Assembly (NCBI GenBank): GCA_030144725.1
Contig: JASKMD010000006.1
Location: forward strand, 9,023,256 to 9,087,255
Direction of reading: 5' to 3'
From: Haematococcus lacustris
Lineage: Eukaryota > Chlorophyta > Chlorophyceae > Chlamydomonadales > Haematococcaceae
Length of the DNA stretch: 64,000 nt
Both the position numbers and the translations under genes were made by a program. Below the pieces are notes generated by a model that was not told where the DNA came from, searched no databases, and was given only the letters and a program-made list of their open reading frames with translations. Positions 23,601 through 34,880 of the stretch are shown here, one piece after another. How positions within the stretch are numbered: position 1 is the first letter of the stretch; every line of letters starts with the position of its first letter.

Positions 23601-24243
23601 GACATGCTGGCCAAGCTCTCCATGGAGAGGTCTGGCAGTGTCTGGTGCATGATCTGCAGGCATCACAAAGTGCACCGTGAGAGGCGCCACCAAAGAGAGG
23701 GCATGCTACAGTCTAGTTTGTATAGCCAGCTTACCTTCACGGCCACTGGTTGGCCCCGCAGGACCCCTGCCATGACTTTTCCCTCGCTTCCCTCTCCAAG
23801 CTGCTCGTCTGCTGCCTCCATGCTGCGGGTCAGCTCACAGAAGTCATCTTGTGACAATTCTGTAGCATGGAAGGCGGCGTTGACCAGGTCCGCATCTGGG
23901 TTGGAGGCAGCCTTGCAAGTAATGACGGACTGAACGACTTGCTCCCTGATGTGGGCTTTCACGCAGTTCAACGCTGCAATTGTGGGCAGAACGCAGCAAG
24001 AGGACCATTCAGAAGCCATATGCGAGCTGAGCTGCCACACGGTGCAGCTTGCAGGTGCCTGCCAGTCAGCCCGCCATCACCGCTACGGCACTCACCGACT
24101 TCGTCGGAGGCTAACTTCTCTGGTGGCGCGATGCTCCCGAAGTTCATCGGGACTGTCAAGCTGGGTGGGTAGATGGTCGCATCTGCTGCAGCGATGTCCA
24201 GGTATCTGGTCAGGGTTGGGAGTTGACTAGGATGCTGGGCCAT
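20621..24243 (-). CDS. Degenerate protein kinase with coiled-coil tail, tandem copy 1
   Basis: Seven exons fit in continuous phase (24243-24096, 23973-23735, 23653-23507, 23453-23403, 23354-23196, 22874-22642, 22118-20621), 824 residues. The start is MAQHPSQLPTLTRYLDI. Residues ~108-130 carry a glycine loop LGEGSEGKV and the ATP-site lysine in PVAVK. The catalytic loop near residue 290 reads HGDIKPSNVLV (Arg of HRD replaced by Gly). The DFG position reads SDTSNA, so Phe-Gly is lost, and no proper APE motif follows. Subdomain IX is visible as GTDLHSVVCTVLPML. The C-terminal ~250 residues contain PPPTY/PPPCY motifs and a long Gln/Glu-rich coiled coil (EEEIKQLRLCQHQQQQQ onward). Activity is uncertain: Lys, catalytic Asp and metal-binding Asn/Asp remain, but HRD and DFG are altered. 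Copy 2 is about 97% identical in the last exon. Confidence 0.75.
22260..22410. repeat. GCC/GCA low-complexity tract in kinase intron
   Basis: CCGCCGCC followed by CAGCAGCAG-type sequence lies in the intron before the last exon of kinase copy 1. It extends an apparent poly-Ala frame upstream of the true splice acceptor at 22118, so the longest open frame here overstates the exon. Confidence 0.8.
22919..23163. repeat. 10-bp TGACTCAGG(C/T) minisatellite in kinase copy 1 intron
   Basis: About 24 units of GTGACTCAGG / CTGACTCAGG fill the intron between exons 5 and 6. TGACTCA is palindromic and AP-1-like. The array is repeated almost unchanged at 28822-29067. Confidence 0.95.
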
Positions 24244-25545
24244 TGTGCGGGAGTGCGGCTACGATTAAGGTGGCGCTGTACAAGCGCTGGCGATGTTGAG
24301 TGTCTCGCACTCGAAAGCGGTTTCTAGCTTCTTAGCCAGCGGCACAGTGACAAGTGTGTACAGCGCGGGGCCCCTGCAGCTTGAATACAGTGCTGCTGGG
24401 GGTTCCAGCTGCAGCGCACGAAGCCTGACACAAGAGCAGCATCTGACCTGGCGATGTCATCTGGAGGTTACAAGCCTTGGACAACAGCCCTCGTATTGAG
24501 CCGAAAGCACATCGGCTGTGGGGCGGCTAGGAGGCGCTGTCGATTATAGGCCGGGACGTCCCCAGCTGCTGTTACGTCCTTAGACAGCTTAGTCGACGGG
24601 CTGCAGCATGCGGGCTGGGCCACTGCCGCAGGTTTGTCCAGTGCGGGGCAGGAGTAGGCTGATGCTGGACTTTGTTCAAGGCGGGTTTGGGGTTGCAGGC
24701 AGGGACAGCTGGTTCGGCTACTGACAGCACACAAGGTACAGCCGACATTCCGTCTATACCTTCCCGTGTGCATTGCAGACAGGCGGTATGTGTGGTTCAG
24801 TGACGGACGCAGCCTGAGGCATGCCGCAGCTGTGGCGCTTGGTGGAGGCCGCAAGTCTTGGTGAGGGCCACCTATCAGGCCACATCTTGCCTCTCGTTCT
24901 CATGTTACAGCTTGTCCATCAAATCCCATGTTCCACTTTGGTCTCAAGATCCACACCACCACCTTCCAACACAGCGCTTCACCCCTCCAATCACACACCT
25001 CTTGCACTGCCCAGGCTCCAGCATGCATGCCTCTCATGAGGGGTCATGTCTCCCTCTGTGCAGCTGCCACGAAGCTCCCTTGCGTGACTGAGCAATGGAG
25101 GAGGCTGAGGCCACTGCCTGCCTGTTCAGCTGTGGGTGATGAGCGCTGACAGCCGCCTAAGAGTCGTGTGCTGCCCCAGCCATGGTGGGAGCTCAACAAC
25201 AGCGGGGTCGGGCGGATGGCGCCCTTGGCTCAGCTGGTGACAGCCATCCCAGCAGATCATGCAAACCTGGCTGAAGCGCACTGCAGCTCACCAGTCGTGG
25301 CTGACTGGTTCAGTGCCGCCTCCAGGTGAGGCTCCTGCACCTACCTACCTTCCCCTAGCTGTACGATGGGGTCAGCAAGGCCAGAGCCCGACCCTCCTGC
25401 TGCTGCTGCAGCTAAGGCCCACATCAGGGGCAGGAGCAGCAGGAACCCAGAGGTGGAGCCCTGGGCTGGAGCAGGGGCGCTGGGCACAGGGGCAGGCTAG
25501 TTCTTGGCCCAGTGGCGCTGCAGCAGCTGAGGCCCCAGACGCTGC

Positions 25546-25719
25546 CAAGGACCCGGGGTTGCGGTTCCTAGTGGCATTGCCGGGTCGTACGAGAACAGCC
25601 GGCTATCTCAACGTGCGCCTCAAGTCTTAGCGAGGGCGCATTGACATCAAAGCGGTACACTGGCTCGTGCGGGGTTGGACAAGTGCGTCTCGATGATTGT
25701 ACTCGGCCAGTGTTAGGCA
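25546..25719. repeat. Spacer between the tandem copies, repeated near 37.6 kb
   Basis: The spacer contains CTAGTGGCATTGCCGGGTCG followed by GTGCGCCTCAA and GGTTGGACAAGTGCGTCTCG. The same series occurs at about 37550-37700. There too it directly precedes the CGACGTTACAG left boundary of the segmental unit, so this part of the unit exists in three places. Confidence 0.8.
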
Positions 25720-26451
25720 CGACGTTACAGCTTCCTGCCCCTCACAGCCACATGAGTCCTCCTTACACTCGGCAACACCCCCTCACCACACGCACTAGAG
25801 CTACGCCCTGCAGCTTGGCCTTTCAACCGGAGCACAACCACCCCACCCCTGACTACTGCTACTGACTACTCCCCCAGCCCTGCCTACTGCCGCTACTGTC
25901 CACAATTACACTCTCCAGCAATAGCAAAGACACGTGCACCACTGAGACAAATGACCATCCTCTCTCTGCTAGTGACTGAAGCTACATGCCAGATCTAGGT
26001 GTACACAACTGGCAAGCAATGTACAAGAATGGCAGTGAAGTGAGCAACAATGTTGGTGTGTTTTGATCTTTATTGCTGGTGCGGCGCGCTAACAAGCAGT
26101 GTGTGAAGCAAGCCCACTCAATCCTCAGTGTATGCCAGGCATGGTGGCTGTTGTAATGGGTCCTGATGCATGTCTCAGGTGTGCGCATGCGCAGTGCCAG
26201 CCACCCCATGTGTGGCTCACAGTGTCATGCAATGGCAGGACCTTGTGTGCCAGGACTGCATGTGGCTGCCATCCCTGGGCTGCTCCCAATCACACTGCCA
26301 CTGTGGTGCATGCCACAGCCCGGCCATAACCTCATGAAGCAATGTGTGCAGTGTGAGTTGCAAGTGCTGTGTGAGTCGCAGTGGTGTGTGGCAGTGCTTG
26401 GCTTGTAGGGAGTGCATGTGGCACCACACCCATGAAAAGGAGCCTAATGCC

Positions 26452-29400
26452 TCATGCCCCCCCAAATAGTGCCCACCCCACCCGCTTCATAGCAGCCGCC
26501 AGCCCACCACCCAGCCCCTTGTGCCCCTGACCGCCCTGAGCAGCAGCGCTAGGTGCATGGGTGTAAGGGAGGAGGCTGAGGCCCTTAGGCCCCTCGCCAA
26601 ACTCATCCGTGACCCGACGCACGCTGCAGTCACTGCTGCCGCCCAGGCTGATGCGCAGCGGGGTGCTTTGGCCGCTGCTCGAGTTGGTTTCTGAACTCCA
26701 CCAGCACAGGGCGGTGGGGCTGTGGATGATGGCCTGTGTGGACTGCAGCTGGTGGAGTTGTGCCTCCGCCCGCTCCGCCCGGCTCCGCTGCTGCTGCACC
26801 TCAGCCTCCATCACCTGCCGCTCATGCTCCCTGCATGCCCGTTGCTGGAGTCTGACTGCCTGGGCTAGGTGCAAAGCCTGGTGAAGCTGCTGCACAGCCG
26901 CCTCAGCCTGCTGTGTCGCCTGCTTGTTGGCTGCCGTACCCAACCGCACCTCAGCCTGCAGCTCCAACACCTGCTGCTGCAACTGCATGACCACCTGTTC
27001 GCTTTGCTGCTGGTGGTAAGACACCTGCTGCTGCTGTTGGTGTTGGCACAACCTCAGCTGCTTAATCTCCTCCTCTAGCAGGCCTTCCCGAACACGGGCT
27101 GCGGCCACCTGGACAGAGTAGGCAGCAAGCCGCTCATGCAGCTCCTGCATATGTGCTGCCACTCCTGGCACCTGGCTGCCGTCAGCTTGGCCTTTGGCAA
27201 GGCTGGGGCGGACTGGGTTGGAGCCAAGCTTGATAGCCTCCTCGTAGCAAGGGGGTGGGCCATCACTGAAGGCTGTAGGGTTGGCGGCAATGTTGACTGC
27301 AACACTGTAGGTGGGAGGTGGGTCATCGATGAGAGTTGTTGTGGAGAGGGAGGGAGACCACTGCACCCACGAATCTGCATGCCAGGCTGGCAGCTCGGGG
27401 CAAGGCTGGCCTGCCATGACGGCCAGCAGCATGGCCCGAGCAATAGGGCGGCAGGGCAGCTCCTCCCATGCCCCGTAGAGCTCCTGGCGGACACTCTGCA
27501 GCTCCTCTGTGGTCACACCCCACAGGCGCATGCCTTGCTCAGGCGGCTGCCACTGGGTGGTGTTGGCCTGCGCAGAGGCTGTGTGGCGACGCCAATGGCA
27601 CAGCGTGCACAGGAGCACCTCAGCGCAGCGCTGCATTGTCTCACAATCAGGCCCCTCCGGCCTGTCTCCCTCCCTCAACGCGGCTGCACACTGTGTCAGC
27701 GCCTCTGCCATCAGGGCTGACATCTGAGGGCTGCCGCACTGCAGGCTGCCGGACAACAGGTGCTGCAGGGCTGTGCTGGCCGTGGCCTCGCTGAACCAGG
27801 ACTCATCCGGCTGCGGGGGCTGGGGCAGCAGCATGGGGAGCACGGTGCACACCACAGAGTGCAAGTCCGTGCCACGACTGGCTGGGATGGCCTCGTCCTT
27901 AGCTGCAGCCTCCCTCTGTGCCTGGCAGCTGAAGAGGGAGGTCCAGCTCCTGTGATCAGCAGCGAGGGGCGGGCAGGCAGGAAGGCTGGCGGGCAGGCAA
28001 CGTGTGCCATGACCTGTGCCACTTCCTAGCTGTCCTTGCCAGGTGAGGTGGGGCAAGGTGGGGTGAAGGAGGTTGGGAGGAGGTGTTGGTGTGGCAGCCC
28101 ACGCCGCAGCTGTAAGGGTAAGGTGGGGTGAGGTGGGGTGAGGTTGTGAGGAGGTGATGGTGTGGCAGCCCACGCAGCAGCTGGCGCCGCCGCCGCCGCC
28201 GCCGCATTAGCGGGCGCAGCAGCAGCAACAACAGGCGCAACAGCAGCAGCAGGCGAGGCAGAAGAAGCAGCAGCCAGCACAGCAGCAGCAGCAGCAGCAG
28301 CAGTAACAGCCATGGTGTTAGTGGTAGTGTCCTTTCCGGGTAAGGTGGGGTGAGGTGGGAGAGCCTGGGAGGTGGTGGTGGTGGTGGCTGTTGAGCAGTG
28401 TTGGGAGGTGGTGGGTGTTGGGCTTGAAAAAGTAATGCCAAGGGCATGCAACATGCCATGGGGGACTATATCACAGCAAGGGGCAGTTGCTTATGTTGCT
28501 GCCTGCTATTGCTGCTGTGCTGTAGCCAGGCTGCTGGCCTCGTACCTGGTGGTGCCTGAGGTCTGGTTGTCGGGGAGCAGGACGGCATTGCTGGTGTCGC
28601 TAATGCTCAGCTGGCCATCCGCGGTGACCAACACGTTACTGGGCTTGATATCCCCATGCAGCAAGCCAATGCGTTGCTGCGCCACGATGACATCATGTAG
28701 CAGCTGCACAGCAAGGCACAGTATCAGGCTGTGCGGCAGTGTGGACTGGCTGTCAGTGCGGAGGACGGCACTGCTATGCTGCAGGGGCTTGATGCCACCA
28801 AGGTCAGGGCTAGCTCAGGTGTGCAGGTGACTCAGGCTGACTCAGGTGACTCAGGCTAACTCAGGTGACTCAGGCTGACTCAGGTGACTCAGGCTGACTC
28901 AGGCTGACTCAGGTGACTCAGGTCGCTCAGGCTGAGTCAGGCTGACTCAGGTAACTCAGGCTAACTCAGGTGACTCAGGTGACTCAGGCCGACTCAGGTG
29001 ACTCAGGTCACTCACGCTGACTCAGGCTGACTCAGGTGACTCAGGCTGACTCAGGTGACTCAGGCTGCACGGGCTGTGGGAGCAGCAGCAGGGGCCTACC
29101 TGGATGCAGATGTCCACTTGTGGTATGGAGGGCAGGTACGAGTAACCCTCCAGCTTCAACTGCAGGTCATCCAGACTGCCCACTGCCAGCGGCATGACAG
29201 AGACGATGAGCACATCGATGCAGCTGGGCTCCCCGCCAATAGCCTCCACCGCCCCAACCTGTGGAGCACATGCAGCAGCCATAAAGTTGACTGATGAGCT
29301 GCTCACCAGGAGGTAGTGATAGCCAGCGGGCAGGGTCAGCGGCGCAAATTTGCATAGCTGTGGGATGTGGCCAAGAAAGAAGTTCAGCATTGTGGCAGCC

Positions 29401-30147
29401 CTCAGCGCACCTCGATGGCAAACGCAATAGGGCAGCACGGCATCAACTTCAGGACTTCACCGCACATCGCTGCCAGAACGGCCATGGTGACGTCAGAGTA
29501 GGCTGACATGCTGGCCAAGCTCTCCATGGAGAGGTCTGGCAGTGTCTGGTGCATGATCTGCAGGCATCACAAAGTGCACCGTGAGAGGCGCCACCAAAGA
29601 GAGGGCATGCTACAGTCTAGTTTGTATAGCCAGCTTACCTTCACGGCCACTGGTTGGCCCCGCAGGACCCCTGCCATGACTTTTCCCTCGCTTCCCTCTC
29701 CAAGCTGCTCGTCTGCTGCGTCCATGCTGCGGGTCAGCTCACAGAAGTCATCTTGTGACAATTCTGTAGCATGGAAGGCGGCGTTGACCAGGTCCGCATC
29801 TGGGTTGGAGGCAGCCTTGCAAGTAATGACGGACTGAACGACTTGCTCCCTGATGTGGGCTTTCACGCAGTTCAACGCTGCAATTGTGGGCAGAACGCAG
29901 CAAGAGGACCATTTAGAAGCCATATGCGAGCTGAGCTGCCACACGGTGCAGCTTGCAGGTGCCTGCCAGTCAGCCCGCCATCACCGCTACGGCACTCACC
30001 GACTTCGTCGGAGGCTAACTTCTCTGGTGGCGCGATGCTCCCGAAGTTCATCGGGACTGTCAAGCTGGGTGGGTAGATGGTCGCATCTGCTGCAGCGATG
30101 TCCAGGTATCTGGTCAGGGTTGGGAGTTGACTAGGATGCTGGGCCAT
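26452..30147 (-). CDS. Degenerate protein kinase with coiled-coil tail, tandem copy 2
   Basis: This is the near-identical paralogue of the 24243-20621 gene, with the same seven exons: 30147-30000, 29877-29639, 29557-29411, 29357-29307, 29258-29100, 28778-28546 and 27949-26452, also 824 residues. The catalytic peculiarities are shared: glycine loop and VAVK intact, HGD instead of HRD, DTS instead of DFG. Both open frames are intact, and differences in the last exon are scattered substitutions (for example HADS for HEDS, LGSNP for LGPNP, VSYH for ESYH). This suggests recent duplication or gene conversion with the protein still under constraint. The intron before the last exon is longer by about 70 bp. 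Confidence 0.75.
28822..29067. repeat. 10-bp TGACTCAGG minisatellite in kinase copy 2 intron
   Basis: This is the same array as at 22919-23163, with essentially the same unit order, including the one GAGTCAGG variant and the GGTCGCTCAGG unit. Confidence 0.95.
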
Positions 30148-32029
30148 TGTGCGGGAGTGCGGCTACGATTAAGGTGGCGCTGTACAAGCGCTGGCGATGT
30201 TGAGTGTCTCGCACTCGAAAGCGGTTTCTAGCTTCTTAGCCAGCGGCACAGTGACAAGTGTGTACAGCGCGGGGCCCCTGCAGCTTGAATACAGTGCTGC
30301 TGGGGGTTCCAGCTGCAGCGCACGAAGCCTGACACAAGAGCAGCATCTGACCTGGCGATGTCATCTGGAGGTTACAAGCCTTGGACAACAGCCCTCGTAT
30401 TGAGCCGAAAGCACATCGGCTGTGGGGCGGCTAGGAGGCGCTGTCGATTATAGGCCGGGACGTCCCCAGCTGCTGTTACGTCCTTAGACAGCTTAGTCGA
30501 CGGGCTGCAGCATGCGGGCTGGGCCACTGCCGCAGGTTTGTCCAGTGCGGGGCAGGAGTAGGCTGATGCTGGACTTTGTTCAAGGCGGGTTTGGGGTTGC
30601 AGGCAGGGACAGCTGGTTCGGCTACTGACAGCACACAAGGTACAGCCGACATTCCGTCTATACCTTCCCGTGTGCATTGCAGACAGGCAGTATGTGTGGT
30701 TCAGTGACGGACGCAGCCTGAGGCATGCCGCAGCTGTGGCGCTTGGTGGAGGCCGCAAGTCTTGGTGAGGGCCACCTATCAGGCCACATCTTGCCTCTCG
30801 TTCTCATGTTACAGCTTGTCCATCAAATCCCATGTTCCACTTTGGTCTCAAGATCCACACCACCACCTTCCAACACAGCGCTTCACCCCTCCCATCACAC
30901 ACCTCTTGCACTGCCCAGGCTCAAGCATGCATGCCTCTCATGAGGGGTCATGTCTCCCTCTGTGCAGCTGCCCAACAGCTTCCTCGCGTGACTGAGCAAT
31001 GAAGGAGGCTGAGGCCACTGCCTGCCTGTTCAGCTGTGGGTGATGAGCGCTGACAGCCGCCTGAGAGCTGTGTGCTGCCCCAGCCATGTCGGGATCTCAA
31101 CAACAGCTGGGTCGGGTGGATGGCGCCCTTGGCTCAGCTGGTGACAGCCATCCCAGCAGATCATGCAAACCTGGCTGACGTGCAATGCGGCTTGGCAGTC
31201 GTGGCTGACTGGTCCAGAGCCGCCACCAGGTGAGGCTCCTGCACCTACTTACCTTGCCCTAGCTATACGATGGGGTCAGAAACGGCAGCCAGAGCCCGAC
31301 CTGCTGTTGTTGCTGCTGCTGCTAAAGGCCCACATCAGGAGCAGGAGCAGCAGGAAGCCGGGGGTCAAGCTTGGGGCTGGAGCAGGGGCGCTGGGCACAG
31401 GGGCAGGCTGTTCTTCGCCCAGTGGCGCTGCAGCAGCTGAGGCCCCAGCCGCTGCCGTGACCCCGCTGCTGGCTCCTCTGCCAAGCTGCCTGCCCAGCCC
31501 ATGCTCCTGGCTGCAGGCCCCTGGTGCTGGAGGAGCCTGCCAGCCTGGCCCTGTTCTGCACTGGCCTGGCGCCTGACCTGGGCCCTGCCCCTGAGGTGAT
31601 GCCGGCCTGCTGCGCCGCCTTCACGGGGGTGGCACTCAAGGTGGGCGCGCCTAATCAGGCACCTCAGGGGCAACCAGCGCCAGGCTGGCAGTGCACACCA
31701 GAGTGTGTGGGTCACGCCTGTAGCCAGCACCCAGTAGGGCCTCAGCCGTCAGGGCTCGCCCTTGGGGTCATTCTGCCCACCAGGGCGTGACCAACCTGCA
31801 GTGCTTGGCTGCCCAGGGCATCGAGGAGCGCGGGCTGTGTGGCGTGGGCCTAGGGAGAGGGGTAGAGGGGCAGGGCGCAGGGACCTCCCAGACACAAGGG
31901 CAGGCCAGCATAGGTCACCCCGGAACCAGACCAGGGCCAGGGGAGTCAGCAAAGGGGCACTAGGGGGCGTATGCTCATGGGATCACAGCAAGCCGGTGTG
32001 TCTTGCCTGTGATGCCTGCTTGCCTTGCA

Positions 32030-32112
32030 GCAGCAGCCCACACAGCAGCAGCAGCCCACGCAGCAGCAGCAGCCCACACGGCAGCAGCAGCCGGTGCAGC
32101 AACAGCAGCCCC
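32030..32112. repeat. CAGCAGCAGCCCAC repeat
   Basis: Degenerate tandem units of CAGCAGCAGCCCACR lie just after a splice-acceptor-like TTGCAG. They give a Gln/Pro frame that I do not accept as a gene. Confidence 0.8.
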
Positions 32113-32744
32113 AGCAGAAGCAGCGAAAGCATGCATGCATCCATTGCTCATGCCATCCCTCTTGCCTGGTTCCTCACCATAACTCCATGCGTGAAGCATG
32201 GCACACTGCCGCCCTACCTAAGCGCAAGTATGATGGTCACATGGCGTACACCCTCCCCTGCCGGTTCATGCCTCCCCTCCACCCTCCCCCGCTCCATTGA
32301 GTGAAGAGCCCCCTGCCAGTTGTTGTACCTATAAACCAGCCAAACCGTAGCCACGCTCCCTGCTTGCTGCAGGCCTGACGGCCACACCCTTCCCCCTTCC
32401 CTTTCGCTCATCGCCTCTCTTGCTTCCTCCCCACCCCCTCACCTACCCTTCCACATGCCTTAAACACCTTCAGCACAATCAGGACACCCTGAGAACCCTG
32501 AACACAACCAACAACACGCAGCAGCAGCAGCGGCCTACACAGCAGCAGCAGTCCACGCAGCTGCCAGTACTGTCACTGCTGCATGACAGGTGTAGCGTGG
32601 CCCCACCCCTCTCCCCCTCTGCCAGGTGGTTGCCTCCGGAGCAGCCCACGAGCACGAGCGCAGTCAGGAGCCTATAGCCGGGCGCAGCTAGGAACAACAG
32701 CACCCCGCCCACCCCTCCCCAGCCCAGCCCAGCCCAATGCAATG

Positions 32745-32940
32745 CATGTATCATGGCATGAATGAATGGATGCAGGAATGAGTACATGGAATGAATGATG
32801 GATGATATGAATAAGTTGCAAGAATGAATGAGTTGGCTGCGGGGCATGGAGGCAGCAGTTAGGCATGGAGGCATGCATGATTGCATGATTGCATGCACAA
32901 GTGAATGAATGATTGAATGAGTGAATGAATGAGTGAAGAC
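32745..32940. repeat. GAATGAATG simple-sequence region
   Basis: Imperfect GAATGAAT / GGATG units on the plus strand form an AT-richer patch in GC-rich DNA. Confidence 0.8.
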
Positions 32941-33000
32941 ATGGAACATGCCTAGTTGTACAGAGAAGGAGAGGCAAGTTGATCAGCTTATAATCAACTG

Positions 33001-34880
33001 TTGCGTTTATCAGCTTGTGCTCAATTCCAGCTGGCCGCCAGAGAGCTTGTGGGGGGTGAGTTTACCTTGAGCCCGGACATGGTCCTAGGCACCAAGGCTT
33101 TGGAAGTCAAGTGGCTTGAGAGGTGGGGGAGGCGTTGGGCTGGTTTTGAGACCCTTGACTGCCTGAGACGGTGCATCGGGAGAGATGCTCCTATGCTGCA
33201 TGGTTCAAGCATGGGGATGGCATTGGGATCAATCACATGGCACCACACCTGCTAAACAGACAGCTCTCTACAGAAGTTCGCACGAGCTTGACTAGGTTCA
33301 GGTTAGGCGGCAGCGGATTGGGGGTGGTAAAGGCTCGGTTGGAGGGGGTTACGTTCATTGATCGCACATGCACAAGATGCACAGAGGGGGTTGTGGACAA
33401 CGCCATGCATTTCATCTTTGAGTGCACTGCCACGAGTTCCATCAGGGAGCAGCTGGAGTTTGCCATGGGTCACCCCGGCCATTGGCCATGCCAATCCGTG
33501 CCAGGCGCGACGCTCACACCACGCGTTAGTGAAGGGTAGCTGAGGCTATCGCGGTAAGTCACGCGCGCTAAAACTCCCGTTTTCCACTGAAGCCTCCCAG
33601 ATCACTCCGCCCGCCACCAGGTCGAAACTTGAGATAGCGCGAACAAGTTGCGACCCACTCACAAGAGCAGGGTGGCGAGGCGCTCCGTGGCGTCCGTAGC
33701 AAAGTTCGCACTAATGAGGCAGGCTCGTAGTGCGCCGCAGGCTATCGCAGTGAGCCGTGCTACCACGCCATGTCACTGCACCACGAGACTGAGTCACGCC
33801 ACGCTTCGCTCGGTGCAAGCTGGGTCGGTGCAAGTTGGGTGCATGGCACTGTCATTTTTTCCGTGGCGTCCGCGGCGCCCGCCACAATGGAGGTTTCCGG
33901 CACTGCCACTGCCACTACTTACAAGCATGGCACGTATCGCATCTCCGCGTGCCAGGAGGGCGCGGCGTCGGGGTCCAGGAGGGCTCATCACATTTTTCGG
34001 TATCAACTTCGCGCACAGTGCGAGAAATGCAACGATGAGGGCGCCCAGCGGCGACACAAGGTCCAACCCGTCGGGGAAGCACCCAAGGACGCCGCCAATC
34101 ACCTCCTGTGATGAGACCGCCCCATGCCACATTCACCCTCTGCCACATTTTGTACAACACAAGGTGATGGAGCATGCCCGGGGGTGCATCCCGCAATGTA
34201 GACCCGCCCAGCTATCCGACACAGGTGGAAGCACGCGGAAAGGACCACAGACCGAAAAGTTGATGGTCCTGACAGAAGCCCCAGAATGATGGGGACAAGG
34301 CTTCAGCAGGGTGCACGGTAGTGAAACAAAGTCCACACACGGTGCTGCTGACACCTCAGTGAGATGCTCTGCTTGCTTGGAGGAAGGGTTAGGCAGGTCT
34401 CGCGCCAGGTGTCAGGAAGGGCCCGGGCCATGAGGGGTCCCGACCCAACCCAGGGAATCTTGCGCTTCGGCCTGCGACCCACGTACGGTCGCACCCCGTT
34501 GAGCCCCAGGTTGCAGCCAGCGACCATGTTCACAGTTCGCGGGAATGGCGGGCGGAGTGATCTGGGAGGCTTCAGTGGAAAACGGGAGTTTTAGCGCGCG
34601 TGACTTACCGCGATAGCCTCAGCTACCCTTCACTAGCGCGTGGTGTGAGCGTCGCGCCTGGCACGGATTGGCATGGCCAATGGCCGGGGTGACCCATGTC
34701 TTTTCAGAACAATAATGAGAGCTTGCATGACTTCATTTGAGCCCATGTGCACCTTTGTTTGTACACCTTGCTTTGAAGTGCGTAGCAGAAAGTCTCGAAC
34801 CCCTAGAGGGAGAGGGCGGCCAAGCAGCCTAACGGCTGACGGCTTAGGCGGTGTAAGCCACCTATCTTATCTATCTTAAT
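33001..34880 (+). mobile_element. Decayed non-LTR retrotransposon (LINE) 3' part, split by a DNA transposon
   Basis: Two pieces, 33001-33467 and 34695-34880, form the C-terminus of a LINE reverse-transcriptase ORF. The left piece encodes LTRFRLGGSGLGVV, then the CTRC...H...C zinc-knuckle of LINE ORFs (CTRCTEGVVDNAMHFIFEC), ending in EFAM. The right piece continues SFQNNNESLHDFI, then a stop, then AHVHLCLYTLL. If the inserted 33468-34694 element and one CATG copy are ignored, the two pieces are in the same frame. The relic carries internal stops and at least one frameshift near 33200, so it is not functional. The 5' part is missing. Confidence 0.75.
33468..34694. mobile_element. Non-autonomous DNA transposon with 149-bp terminal inverted repeats (1,227 bp)
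   Basis: 33468-33616 and 34546-34694 are inverted repeats of 149 bp with a single mismatch that I can see (CGCGTTAGTG against CGCGCTAGTG). The ends read GGTCACCCCGGCCATTGGC. Both sides are flanked by CATG (33464-33467 and 34695-34698), a 4-bp target duplication. The interior has open frames but no transposase I recognise; one minus-strand frame has a hydrophobic stretch (LGALIVAFLALCAKLIP), possibly captured host sequence. The insertion splits a LINE ORF cleanly, which independently fixes both ends. Confidence 0.85.

Larger units (their letters stand above)
19887..25545. repeat. Tandem segmental duplication, copy 1 (about 5.7 kb)
   Basis: This block recurs at 25720-31455 with an offset of 5831-5904 bp. 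Most of the offset change comes from an extra stretch of about 70 bp near 28100 in copy 2. Homology begins at CGACGTTACAG (19887 and 25720) and fades after GGCCCCAG (about 25545 and 31455). Each copy carries one degenerate kinase gene on the minus strand and the same 10-bp minisatellite. Confidence 0.9.
25720..31455. repeat. Tandem segmental duplication, copy 2 (about 5.7 kb)
   Basis: This is the second copy of the block described at 19887-25545, in direct orientation. It differs by scattered substitutions and an extra stretch near 28090-28150 made of GGTAAGGTGGGGTGAGG-like sequence in the last kinase intron. Confidence 0.9.
31456..33000. other. Repeat-rich region with a duplicated gene fragment
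   Basis: 31520-31640 encodes LEEPASLALFCTGLAPDLGP and about 20 further residues ending GVALK, followed by a GT donor. The same exon-like segment occurs at 42300-42415. A possible next exon (GVTNLQCLAAQGIEERGLCG) starts near 31785. I cannot name the gene, and no full model can be built. 32030-32110 is CAGCAGCAGCCCAC repeats. 32745-32940 is GAATGAATG-type simple sequence. Confidence 0.45.

Noticed and set aside
33648..34289. 213-codon plus-strand frame inside the 1.2-kb transposon
   Set aside because: It is Arg/Ser/Ala-rich with no transposase motif (no DDE spacing or zinc finger); likely chance in GC-rich DNA.
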